40,595 nucleotides of DNA from a bacterium (GTDB lineage: Bacteria; Bacillota; Bacilli; Lactobacillales; Streptococcaceae): the NCBI GenBank assembly GCA_905221125.1, contig CAJNBY010000016.1, positions 1-40,595 on the forward strand. The letters run 5' to 3'. Numbering within the stretch: position 1 is the stretch's first letter; the number at the start of each line of letters is the position of its first letter. Below the pieces are notes generated by a model that made no database searches, was not told the origin of the DNA, and worked only from the letters and a program-made list of their open reading frames with translations. The position numbers and the translations under genes are program-made. Below, one piece after another: positions 1 through 8,976 of this stretch.

Positions 1-1
1 A

Positions 2-46
2 AAAGGACTCAGTCCTGTGCAATACAGAACTAAATCCTTCGGATAA
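2..46 (+). CDS. IS3-family transposase OrfB, C-terminal end only (5' truncated)
   Basis: Reading from base 2, the frame gives KGLSPVQYRTKSFG and then TAA at 44-46. This is the typical C-terminus of the DDE (rve-type) integrase OrfB of IS150-group IS3 elements in streptococci, which usually end in LSPVQYRTKSF. The rest of the gene lies before the window. The terminal inverted repeat follows a few bases later, as expected for the right end of such an element. Whether the copy is complete cannot be judged. The short match is distinctive, so the family call is fairly safe but the exact element is not. Confidence 0.8.
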   Translation, partial: KGLSPVQYRTKSFG

Positions 47-52
47 ATTAAT

Positions 53-77
53 TGTCTAACTTTTTGGGGTCAGTACA
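53..77 (+). mobile_element. Right terminal inverted repeat of an IS3-family (IS150 group) element
   Basis: The stretch reads TGTCTAACTTTTTGGGGTCA followed by GTACA. Its reverse complement begins TGTACTGACCCC, the usual outer end of IS150-group elements, and it sits 6 bases after the transposase stop codon. The element/host junction should be at 77/78. The target duplication cannot be confirmed because the left end is outside the window. Confidence 0.75.
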
Positions 78-99
78 CAGTTATGTAACTGCTTTTTTT
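78..99 (+). terminator. Small hairpin with T-run directly after the IS end
   Basis: CAGTTA (78-83) and TAACTG (86-91) form a 6-bp stem around a 2-base turn, followed by seven T at 93-99. The 2-base turn means the real loop must open at least one pair. It may be the intrinsic terminator of the gene that originally preceded this site; the IS ends exactly at its first base. Confidence 0.45.
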
Positions 100-117
100 G
101 AGGGGGTGTTCTATATA

Positions 118-146
118 TTGACATAAAATTTTGTATTTGCTACAAT
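118..146 (+). promoter_or_regulatory. Promoter of the choline-binding protein gene
   Basis: TTGACA (118-123), a 17-base spacer and TACAAT (141-146), with an extended -10 TG at 138-139. A GGAGG ribosome site at 154-158 precedes the ATG at 168. This is a near-consensus sigma-A promoter and lies only about 40 bases from the IS end, so it appears intact. Confidence 0.85.
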
Positions 147-167
147 CAGTTATGGAGGATAGGTCTA

Positions 168-1148
168 ATGAAAATAGTAAAAAAATTGATGCAGATCGCA
201 TTAGTATTCTTTTTCTTTGGTTTACTAGCAACAAGTACAGTATTGGCGGATACTACAGGTGGACAGTTTGTTGATAAGGATAATAGAAAATATTATATAA
301 AAGATGACCATAAAGCAATCTATTGGCATAAAATAGACGGTAAAACCTACTATTTTGGTGATAGTGGAGAAATGGTAGTCGGTTGGCAATACTTAGAAAT
401 CCCTGGGACAGGTTATCGTGATGATTTATTTGATAATCGACCAGTTTTCGAAATTGCCCTTCAACCGAAGTGGTACTACTTTGGACAAGATGGGGTCCTA
501 CAAGAATTTGTTGGCTGGAAACAATTAGAAGTCAAGGATTCGTTAAATGTTGGCAAAAAACATGGCGAAGGCTTTGAAGGTCCAGAAGTTCTTAAATTAG
601 CAAATTATTACTTTGATCAAGACCATTCTTTAAAAACAGGTTGGCTTTATAATCAGTCCAACTGGTATTACTTAGCAAAAATAGGTTCTTCAGGAAAAGA
701 CTACCTTGGTGGTGAAAGACGTGCTGGTTGGATCAATGATAATTCAACTTGGTATTATCTAGATCCAACAAGTGCTGCAATGCAAACTGGTTGGAAACAA
801 GTTGGCAACAAGTGGTACTACCTCCGTTCCTCAGGAGCTATGACAACTGGCTGGTATCAGGAAGGCTCAACTTGGTATTATTTAGACCAGCCAAATGGTG
901 ATATGAAAACGGGCTGGCAATACCTTGGTAACAAGTGGTACTATCTCCGTTCATCAGGAGCTATGGCAACTGGTTGGTATCAAGAAGGCTCAACTTGGTA
1001 CTACCTAAATGCAGGTAATGGAGATATGAAAACAGGCTGGTTCCAGGTCAATGGCAAATGGTACTACGCCTATGGTTCAGGTGCCTTGGCAGTGAATACG
1101 ACCGTAGATGGCTATTCTGTCAACTATAATGGCGAATGGATTCAATAA
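168..1148 (+). CDS. CbpF-like choline-binding surface protein
   Basis: Secreted protein of 326 residues that should attach non-covalently to phosphocholine on teichoic acids. Residues 1-27 are a signal peptide (basic start, hydrophobic FFFFGLL core, cleavage after VLA). The N-terminal half (about 35-185) holds degenerate Trp/Tyr repeats with inserted loops, as in pneumococcal CbpF/CbpC/CbpJ proteins. Residues about 187-305 carry six regular choline-binding repeats of 20-21 residues of the GW...WYYL...GxMxTGW type. The C-terminus (VDGYSVNYNGEWIQ) closely resembles that of CbpF. No catalytic domain is visible, so a modulatory or adhesive role is likely rather than a hydrolase. The gene is monocistronic, with its own promoter and terminator. 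The family is certain; orthology to one named Cbp is not. Confidence 0.92.
   Translation: MKIVKKLMQIALVFFFFGLLATSTVLADTTGGQFVDKDNRKYYIKDDHKAIYWHKIDGKTYYFGDSGEMVVGWQYLEIPGTGYRDDLFDNRPVFEIALQPKWYYFGQDGVLQEFVGWKQLEVKDSLNVGKKHGEGFEGPEVLKLANYYFDQDHSLKTGWLYNQSNWYYLAKIGSSGKDYLGGERRAGWINDNSTWYYLDPTSAAMQTGWKQVGNKWYYLRSSGAMTTGWYQEGSTWYYLDQPNGDMKTGWQYLGNKWYYLRSSGAMATGWYQEGSTWYYLNAGNGDMKTGWFQVNGKWYYAYGSGALAVNTTVDGYSVNYNGEWIQ
730..1080 (+). repeat. In-gene choline-binding repeats
   Basis: The choline-binding repeats are also DNA repeats. Two copies of a double unit, starting near 804 and 927, are offset by 123 bp (41 residues) and differ at few positions. They could drive unequal crossing-over with each other or with other cbp genes. 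Confidence 0.75.
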
Positions 1149-1156
1149 TGAAAGAG

Positions 1157-1186
1157 GCGATTGCGAAGGAAACAATCGCTTTTTTT
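1157..1186 (+). terminator. Intrinsic terminator after the cbp gene
   Basis: GCGATTG (1157-1163) pairs with CAATCGC (1173-1179) across a 9-base loop, followed by seven T. It separates the cbp gene from the mevalonate operon. Confidence 0.9.
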
Positions 1187-1193
1187 GTGAAAA

Positions 1194-1199
1194 TATAAT
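1194..1199 (+). promoter_or_regulatory. Possible -10 box of the mevalonate operon
   Basis: TATAAT at 1194-1199 lies between the cbp terminator and mvaK1, about 70 bases before the start codon. I see no good -35 at the right distance (the expected place falls inside the terminator stem), so this is a weak call. A small hairpin AGACG/CGTCT lies further down in the leader, just before the ribosome site. Confidence 0.4.
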
Positions 1200-1269
1200 A
1201 AAATAGATAGGAAAGAATCAATACTTGTATGAAAAATAAGACGACTTTTTCGTCTAGTAAAAGGAAAAC

Positions 1270-2148
1270 ATGACAAAAAAAGTTGGTGTCGGTCAGGCAC
1301 ATAGTAAGATTATTTTAATAGGGGAGCATGCGGTCGTTTACGGTTATCCTGCCATTTCCCTTCCTCTTTTGGAGGTAGAGGTGACTTGTAAGGTAGTTCC
1401 TGCAGCGAGTCCTTGGCGTCTCTATGAGGAGGATACCTTGTCCATGGCAGTTTATGCTTCACTGGAGTATTTGGATATCAAAGAAGCCTGCATTCGCTGT
1501 GAGATTGACTCGGCTATTCCTGAGAAGCGGGGAATGGGTTCGTCAGCTGCTATCAGCATAGCGGCTATTCGTGCGGTATTTGACTACTATCATGCCGACC
1601 TGCCTCATGATGTACTAGAAATCTTGGTCAATCGGGCTGAGATGATTGCCCATATGAATCCTAGTGGTTTGGATGCTAAGACCTGTCTCAGTGACCAGCC
1701 TATTCGCTTTATCAAGAATGTAGGATTTACAGAGCTTGAGATGGATTTATCAGCCTATTTGGTGATTGCAGATACAGGCGTTTATGGTCATACTCGTGAA
1801 GCCATCCAAGTGGTTCAAAGTAAGGGGAAAGATGCCCTACCGTTTTTGCATGCCTTGGGCGAATTGACCCAGCAAGCAGAAGATGCGATTTCACAAAAAG
1901 ATGCTGAAGGATTGGGACAAATCCTCAGTCAAGCGCATTTACATTTAAGAGAAATTGGTGTCAGTAGCCCTGAGGCAGACTCTTTGGTTGAAACGGCTCT
2001 TAGTTATGGTGCTCTGGGTGCCAAGATGAGCGGTGGTGGGCTAGGAGGCTGTATCATAGCCTTGGCAGCCGATTTGACACAAGCTCAAGAACTAGCAGAA
2101 AGATTAGAAGAGAAAGGAGCTGTTCAGACATGGATAGAGAGCCTGTAA
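1270..2148 (+). CDS. mvaK1: Mevalonate kinase
   Basis: Phosphorylates mevalonate to 5-phosphomevalonate with ATP, the first kinase step of the mevalonate route to isopentenyl diphosphate. The protein has 292 residues, usual for bacterial mevalonate kinases. GHMP-kinase signatures are present: substrate motif KIILIGEHAVVYG at 13-25, the glycine/serine ATP loop GMGSSAA at 88-94, the SGLDAK motif near 132-137, and a C-terminal SGGGLGGC motif. The start ATG is preceded by AAAGGA. It is the first gene of a four-gene operon whose members overlap by 14-19 bases, so translation is probably coupled. The HMG-CoA synthase and reductase genes are not in this window. Confidence 0.97.
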   Translation: MTKKVGVGQAHSKIILIGEHAVVYGYPAISLPLLEVEVTCKVVPAASPWRLYEEDTLSMAVYASLEYLDIKEACIRCEIDSAIPEKRGMGSSAAISIAAIRAVFDYYHADLPHDVLEILVNRAEMIAHMNPSGLDAKTCLSDQPIRFIKNVGFTELEMDLSAYLVIADTGVYGHTREAIQVVQSKGKDALPFLHALGELTQQAEDAISQKDAEGLGQILSQAHLHLREIGVSSPEADSLVETALSYGALGAKMSGGGLGGCIIALAADLTQAQELAERLEEKGAVQTWIESL

Positions 2149-3069
2149 CAGTACGTTCCTACGCAAATATTGCTATTATCAAATATTGGGGAAAGAAAAA
2201 AGAAAAAGAGATGGTGCCTGCTACTAGCAGTATTTCTTTGACTTTGGAAAATATGTACACGGAGACGACTTTGTCATCTCTACCGACGGATGCGACAGCT
2301 GATGCCTTTTATATCAATGGTCAGCTACAAAATGAGGCTGAGCATGCCAAGATGAGTAAGATTATTGACCGCTACCGTCCAGCTGGAGAAGGCTTTGTCC
2401 GTATCGACACTCAAAATAATATGCCTACGGCAGCGGGCTTGTCATCAAGTTCTAGCGGTTTGTCTGCCTTGGTCAAGGCTTGTAATGCTTATTTCAAGCT
2501 TGGATTGGATAGAAGTCAGTTAGCACAGGAGGCTAAGTTTGCCTCAGGGTCGTCCTCTCGGAGTTTTTATGGACCGCTAGGTGCCTGGGATAAGGATAGT
2601 GGGGAAATTTACCCTGTAGAGACAGACTTGAAACTAGCTATGATGATGTTGGTGCTAGAGGATAAGAAAAAACCAATTTCTAGCCGTGACGGGATGAAAC
2701 TCTGTGTGGAAACTTCGACGACCTTTGATGACTGGGTGCGCCAGTCTGAGAAGGATTATCAGGATATGTTGGTTTACCTCAAAGAGAATAACTTTGCCAA
2801 GGTTGGGGAATTAACGGAGAAAAATGCCTTGGCTATGCACGCTACGACCAAAACAGCATCACCAGCCTTTTCTTATCTGACGGATGCAAGCTATGAAGCC
2901 ATGGACTTTGTCCGCCAGCTTCGTGAGCAAGGGGAAGCCTGCTACTTTACAATGGATGCTGGTCCCAATGTCAAAGTCCTCTGTCAAGAGAAAGACTTGG
3001 AGCATTTATCAGAAATCTTCAGTCAACGTTATCGCTTGATTGTGTCAAAAACAAAGGATTTGAGCCAAG

Positions 3070-3083
<14 letters not shown>
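2130..3083 (+). CDS. mvaD: Diphosphomevalonate decarboxylase
   Basis: Catalyses the ATP-dependent decarboxylation of mevalonate 5-diphosphate to isopentenyl diphosphate in the cytoplasm. The protein has 317 residues of the GHMP superfamily. N-terminal YANIAIIKYWGK at 11-22 and TAAGLSSSSSGLSAL at about 100-114 (ATP/substrate loop) are hallmarks, and MDAGPNVK near the C-terminus is also family-typical. The ATG at 2130 lies 19 bases inside the end of mvaK1 and has an AAAGGAG site about 12 bases upstream. It stands second in the operon although it acts after MvaK2 in the pathway; this order is common in streptococci. Confidence 0.97.
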
Positions 3084-5086
<2,003 letters not shown>

Positions 5087-5090
5087 CCAT

Positions 5091-5103
5091 CCTCAGACTG
5101 AGG
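5091..5103 (+). promoter_or_regulatory. Palindrome at the liaF promoter, candidate LiaR operator
   Basis: CCTCAG-A-CTGAGG is a perfect 13-base inverted repeat. Its 1-base centre excludes a stable RNA hairpin and suggests a protein site. It lies where the -35 of the downstream promoter would be: GATAAAAT with an upstream TG is at 5119-5128. LiaR-type response regulators bind palindromes near the -35 of promoters they activate and the system is autoregulated in related bacteria, so a LiaR box is the best guess. Confidence 0.45.
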
Positions 5104-5148
5104 TGACTTTTTTGAATTGTGATAAAATAGAAGATAGAGGATATATGT

Positions 5149-5847
5149 ATGAGAAAATTTAAAATCTTTTTATTTATCGAAGCCTGTCTTTTGACGGGAG
5201 CTCTGATTTTGATGGTATCAGAGCATTTTTCGCGTTTTCTGCTGATTCTATTCCTCTTTCTGCTTTTGATTCGCTATTACACTGGTAAAGAGGGCAATAA
5301 CCTTCTTTTGGTGGTGGCAACCATTCTCTTCTTTTTCATCGTTATGCTCAATCCCTTTGTGATTCTAGCTATTTTTGTTGCGGTTATATACAGCCTCTTT
5401 CTTCTTTATCCGATGATGAATCAGGAAAAAGAGCAGACCAATTTGGTGTTTGAAGAGGTGGTGACGGTTAAGAAGGAGAAAAATCGTTGGTTTGGGAATC
5501 TCCATCATTTTTCAAGTTACCAGACTTGCCAGTTTGATGATATCAATCTTTTTCGCCTCATGGGGAAGGACACCATTCATCTGGAGAGGGTGATTCTAAC
5601 CAATCATGATAATGTTATTATCCTTAGAAAGATGGTGGGAACGACCAAAATCATTGTGCCTGTTGATGTAGAAGTTAGTCTTAGTGTTAACTGTCTCTAT
5701 GGGGATTTGACTTTTTTTAATCAGCCCAAGCGAGCCCTCCGCAATGAACACTATCATCAGGAAACGAGAGATTATCTCAAGAGTAACAAGAGTGTCAAGA
5801 TTTTCTTGACCACTATGATTGGGGATGTTGAGGTGGTTAGAGGATGA
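5149..5847 (+). CDS. liaF: LiaF, membrane regulator of the LiaRS two-component system
   Basis: Membrane protein of 232 residues that, in Firmicutes, holds the LiaS kinase inactive when there is no envelope stress. The first about 90 residues contain three to four hydrophobic helices (about 5-20, 26-42, 50-66, 68-87). The rest is a soluble domain of the LiaF/VraT C-terminal type, with alternating strand-like segments such as VILTNHDNVIILRKM and KIIVPVDVEVSLSVNCLYGDL. It precedes liaS, with which it overlaps by 4 bases (ATGA), and liaR. The identification rests on fold type, length and the invariant liaFSR gene order. It would be called VraT-like in staphylococci. Confidence 0.9.
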   Translation: MRKFKIFLFIEACLLTGALILMVSEHFSRFLLILFLFLLLIRYYTGKEGNNLLLVVATILFFFIVMLNPFVILAIFVAVIYSLFLLYPMMNQEKEQTNLVFEEVVTVKKEKNRWFGNLHHFSSYQTCQFDDINLFRLMGKDTIHLERVILTNHDNVIILRKMVGTTKIIVPVDVEVSLSVNCLYGDLTFFNQPKRALRNEHYHQETRDYLKSNKSVKIFLTTMIGDVEVVRG

Positions 5848-6839
5848 AAAAGCAAGCTTATGTAATCATTGCCCTCACCTCCTTCCTCTTTGTCTTATTT
5901 TTCTCCCACAGCTTGCTGGAAATACTTGATTTTGACTGGTCTCTTTTCTTGCACGATGTCGAAAAAACAGAAAAATTTGTTTTTTTGTTATTGGTATTCA
6001 GCTTGTTCATGACCTGTCTCTTAGTCCTGTTTTGGCGAGGTGTGGAAGAGATTTCTTTAAGAAAAATGCAGGCCAATCTCAAGCGTTTGTTGGCAGGGAA
6101 AGAAGTGGTTAAGGTTTCAGATCCAGATTTGGACGCCAGTTTCAAGTCCTTGTCAGGCAAACTTAACCTTTTGACAGAGGCTCTTCAAAAAGCTGAAAAT
6201 CACAGTCTTGCTCAGGAAGAGGAAATCATCGAGAAAGAACGAAAGCGGATTGCTCGGGATTTGCACGATACAGTCAGTCAGGAGTTGTTTGCGGCTCACA
6301 TGATTTTATCAGGCGTCAGTCAGCAGACTTTGAAACTGGATAGAGAAAAGATGCAGACTCAGTTGCAGAGTGTCACAGCCATCCTCGAAACAGCCCAGAA
6401 GGATTTGAGAGTCTTGCTTCTGCACTTGCGACCAGTTGAACTGGAGCAGAAGAGTCTAGTTGAGGGAATCCAAATCCTCTTAAAAGAGCTTGAGGACAAG
6501 AGTGATCTCAAGGTTAGTTTTAAGCAAAAGGTGACGAAATTGCCCAAGAAGATTGAGGAGCATATTTTCCGCATTTTGCAGGAGTTGATTAGTAATACAC
6601 TTCGTCATGCCCAGGCCTCTTGCTTAGATGTTTATCTCTATCAGACGGATCTTGAATTGCAGCTGAAGGTGGTGGATAATGGGATTGGTTTCCAGTTGGG
6701 GAGTTTAGACGACTTGAGTTATGGACTCCGCAATATCAAGGAGCGGGTCGAAGATATGGCAGGAAGGGTTCAGTTATTAACAGCTCCCAAGCAAGGATTA
6801 GCAGTTGATATACGTATTCCCTTGCTAGATAAGGAATGA
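5844..6839 (+). CDS. liaS: LiaS sensor histidine kinase (HK03, VraS-like)
   Basis: Sensor kinase of 331 residues that responds to cell-wall damage (lipid II-binding antibiotics, murein hydrolases in pneumococcus) and phosphorylates LiaR. Two membrane helices (about 6-25 and 45-64) flank a very short outer loop, typical of intramembrane-sensing kinases. The HisKA_3 dimerisation domain carries the phospho-acceptor H141 in KRIARDLHDTVSQE. The ATPase domain shows the N-box ELISNTLRHA and the G1 box VVDNGIGF, then GLRNIKERV. The start overlaps liaF by 4 bases, with GAGGTGG upstream. The middle of a three-gene operon; certain as to family. Confidence 0.96.
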   Translation: MKKQAYVIIALTSFLFVLFFSHSLLEILDFDWSLFLHDVEKTEKFVFLLLVFSLFMTCLLVLFWRGVEEISLRKMQANLKRLLAGKEVVKVSDPDLDASFKSLSGKLNLLTEALQKAENHSLAQEEEIIEKERKRIARDLHDTVSQELFAAHMILSGVSQQTLKLDREKMQTQLQSVTAILETAQKDLRVLLLHLRPVELEQKSLVEGIQILLKELEDKSDLKVSFKQKVTKLPKKIEEHIFRILQELISNTLRHAQASCLDVYLYQTDLELQLKVVDNGIGFQLGSLDDLSYGLRNIKERVEDMAGRVQLLTAPKQGLAVDIRIPLLDKE

Positions 6840-6852
6840 TAAAGGAGTAAAG

Positions 6853-7485
6853 ATGAGAATTTTACTAGTAGACGACCATGAAATGGTCCGATTGGGCTTG
6901 AAAAGCTACTTTGACCTCCAAGACGATGTAGAAGTTGTGGGCGAGGCGGTTAACGGGTCTCAAGGTATTGACTTGGCCTTGGAACTGCGCCCAGATGTCA
7001 TTGTCATGGATATTGTCATGCCTGAGATGAATGGGATTGACGCGACCTTAGCTATTCTCAAAGAATGGCCTGATGCCAAGATTTTGATTGTGACCTCTTA
7101 CTTGGACAATGAAAAAATCATGCCTGTCTTAGATGCCGGTGCTCGTGGCTATATGCTCAAGACTTCTAGTGCCGACGAACTGCTCTATGCTGTCCGTAAG
7201 GTGGCTGCTGGGGAGCTTGCCGTTGAGCAAGAGGTCAGCAAGAAGGTCGAATACCACCGCAATCACATAGAACTACATGAGGACCTGACTGCGCGTGAGC
7301 GAGACGTTCTCCAACTCATCGCTAAGGGTTACGAAAATCAGCGCATCGCTGATGAACTCTTTATCTCTCTCAAGACGGTCAAGACCCATGTGTCCAACAT
7401 TCTTGCCAAACTTGAGGTTAGCGATCGTACCCAAGCGGCGGTCTATGCCTTTCAGCACCATTTGGTGGGGCATGAGGAGTTTTAG
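6853..7485 (+). CDS. liaR: LiaR response regulator (RR03, VraR-like)
   Basis: NarL/LuxR-family response regulator of 210 residues. The receiver domain has the acidic pair D7/D8, phospho-acceptor D53 in VMDIVMPEMNG, the switch Thr/Ser in VTSY, and the conserved Lys in GYMLKTSS. The C-terminal helix-turn-helix (LTARERDVLQLIAKG through KTVKTHVSNILAKL) binds DNA. When phosphorylated by LiaS it activates envelope-stress genes and probably its own operon. It follows liaS by 13 bases with an AAAGGAG site. No clear terminator follows it, so some read-through towards tig is possible. Confidence 0.97.
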   Translation: MRILLVDDHEMVRLGLKSYFDLQDDVEVVGEAVNGSQGIDLALELRPDVIVMDIVMPEMNGIDATLAILKEWPDAKILIVTSYLDNEKIMPVLDAGARGYMLKTSSADELLYAVRKVAAGELAVEQEVSKKVEYHRNHIELHEDLTARERDVLQLIAKGYENQRIADELFISLKTVKTHVSNILAKLEVSDRTQAAVYAFQHHLVGHEEF

Positions 7486-7578
7486 TAGTTATATAAAATA
7501 ATGTTGGAGAAATGACTTGATTTGGTATCAAAGAAGCGAGCAAGTACCTCTCCTATCATTGAAAAGCGCAGTCATTAC

Positions 7579-7608
7579 TTGAAAAAAGTCGCTCGTTTAT
7601 GTTATAAT
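7579..7608 (+). promoter_or_regulatory. Promoter of tig
   Basis: TTGAAA (7579-7584), an 18-base spacer and TATAAT (7603-7608), with an extended -10 TG at 7600-7601. An AAGGAG site lies ahead of the tig ATG. The 160-base gap between liaR and tig holds nothing else I recognise except a loose inverted repeat TTGAT-N5-ATCAA at 7517-7531. Confidence 0.85.
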
Positions 7609-7645
7609 AGACTGTATTTAAAAAATTTTAAGGAGAAATGACAGA

Positions 7646-8929
7646 ATGTCTGTATCATTTGAAAACAAAGAAACAAACCGTGGTGTCTTGACTTTCACTA
7701 TCTCTCAAGACCAAATCAAACCAGAATTGGACCGTGTCTTCAACTCAGTGAAGAAATCTCTTAATGTTCCAGGTTTCCGTAAAGGTCACCTTCCACGTCC
7801 TATCTTCGACAAAAAATTTGGTGAAGAGTCACTTTACCAAGACGTTATGAACGCTCTTTTGCCAAACGCGTATGAAGCAGCTGTAAAAGAAGCTGGTCTT
7901 GAAGTGGTTGCTCAACCAAAAATTGATGTAACTTCAATGGAAAAAGGTCAAGACTGGGTTATCACTGCTGAAGTTGTTACAAAACCTGAAGTAAAATTGG
8001 GTGACTACAAAAACCTTGAAGTATCAGTTGATGTAGAAAAAGAAGTGACTGACGCTGACGTTGAAGAGCGTATCGAACGCGAACGCAACAACTTGGCTGA
8101 ATTGGTTATCAAAGAAGCTGCTGCTGAAAATGGCGACACTGTTGTCATCGACTTCGTTGGTTCTATCGACGGTGTTGAATTTGACGGTGGAAAAGGTGAA
8201 AACTTCTCACTTGGACTTGGTTCAGGTCAATTCATCCCTGGTTTCGAAGACCAATTGGTAGGTCACTCAGCTGGTGAAACTGTTGACGTTATCGTAACAT
8301 TCCCAGAAGACTATCAAGCAGAAGACCTTGCAGGTAAAGAAGCTAAATTCGTAACAACTATCCACGAAGTAAAAGCTAAAGAAGTTCCAGCTCTTGACGA
8401 TGAACTTGCAAAAGACATCGACGAAGAAGTTGAAACACTTGCTGAATTGAAAGAAAAATACCGCAAGGAATTGGCTGCTGCTAAAGAAGAAGCTTACAAA
8501 GATGCAGTAGAAGGTGCAGCAATTGATAAAGCTGTAGAAAACGCTGAAATCGTAGAACTTCCAGAAGAAATGATTCACGAAGAAGTTCACCGTTCAGTAA
8601 ATGAATTCCTTGGAAACTTGCAACGTCAAGGTATCAACCCTGACATGTACTTCCAAATCACTGGAACTACTCAAGAAGACCTTCACAACCAATACCAAGC
8701 AGAAGCTGAGTCACGTACTAAGACTAACCTTGTTATCGAAGCAGTTGCTAAAGCTGAAGGATTTGACGCTTCAGAAGAAGAAATCCAAAAAGAAATCGAG
8801 CAATTGGCAACAGACTACAACATGGAAGTTGCTCAAGTACAAAGCTTGCTTTCAGCTGATATGTTGAAACACGATATCACAATTAAAAAAGCTGTTGAGT
8901 TGATTACAACCACAGCAACAGTTAAATAA
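7646..8929 (+). CDS. tig: Trigger factor (ribosome-associated chaperone/prolyl isomerase)
   Basis: Binds the ribosome exit tunnel and assists folding of nascent chains; it is also called RopA in streptococci. The protein has 427 residues, the normal length. The N-terminal ribosome-binding domain includes the [17 protein letters not shown] signature at about 44-60. The FKBP-like domain (about 150-240) starts at [16 protein letters not shown] and includes [11 protein letters not shown]. The rest is the helical chaperone domain. Codon use is strongly biased (GAA, AAA, CTT, GGT), as for highly expressed genes and unlike its neighbours. Monocistronic, with its own promoter and terminator. Confidence 0.98.
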   Translation: MSVSFENKETNRGVLTFTISQDQIKPELDRVFNSVKKSLNVPGFRKGHLPRPIFDKKFGEESLYQDVMNALLPNAYEAAVKEAGLEVVAQPKIDVTSMEKGQDWVITAEVVTKPEVKLGDYKNLEVSVDVEKEVTDADVEERIERERNNLAELVIKEAAAENGDTVVIDFVGSIDGVEFDGGKGENFSLGLGSGQFIPGFEDQLVGHSAGETVDVIVTFPEDYQAEDLAGKEAKFVTTIHEVKAKEVPALDDELAKDIDEEVETLAELKEKYRKELAAAKEEAYKDAVEGAAIDKAVENAEIVELPEEMIHEEVHRSVNEFLGNLQRQGINPDMYFQITGTTQEDLHNQYQAEAESRTKTNLVIEAVAKAEGFDASEEEIQKEIEQLATDYNMEVAQVQSLLSADMLKHDITIKKAVELITTTATVK

Positions 8930-8940
8930 TCTTAATAAAC

Positions 8941-8970
8941 AAAAATCCCACCTGCCTAGGTGGGTTTTCT
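8941..8970. terminator. Bidirectional terminator between tig and recD2
   Basis: CCCACCT (8947-8953) and AGGTGGG (8958-8964) with a 4-base loop. An A-run on the left and T-run on the right make it work for both convergent genes. Confidence 0.9.
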
Positions 8971-8976
8971 TATGCG

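Noticed and set aside
1149..1269. Small minus-strand ORF between cbp and mvaK1
   Set aside because: Covers a terminator and promoter region and lacks a ribosome site or recognisable product.
7517..7531. TTGAT-N5-ATCAA inverted repeat before tig
   Set aside because: Short and A+T-rich; expected by chance in such DNA and not positioned on a promoter box.
8267..8590. Minus-strand frame of 107 codons inside tig
   Set aside because: Phe-rich shadow of the biased tig codon use.
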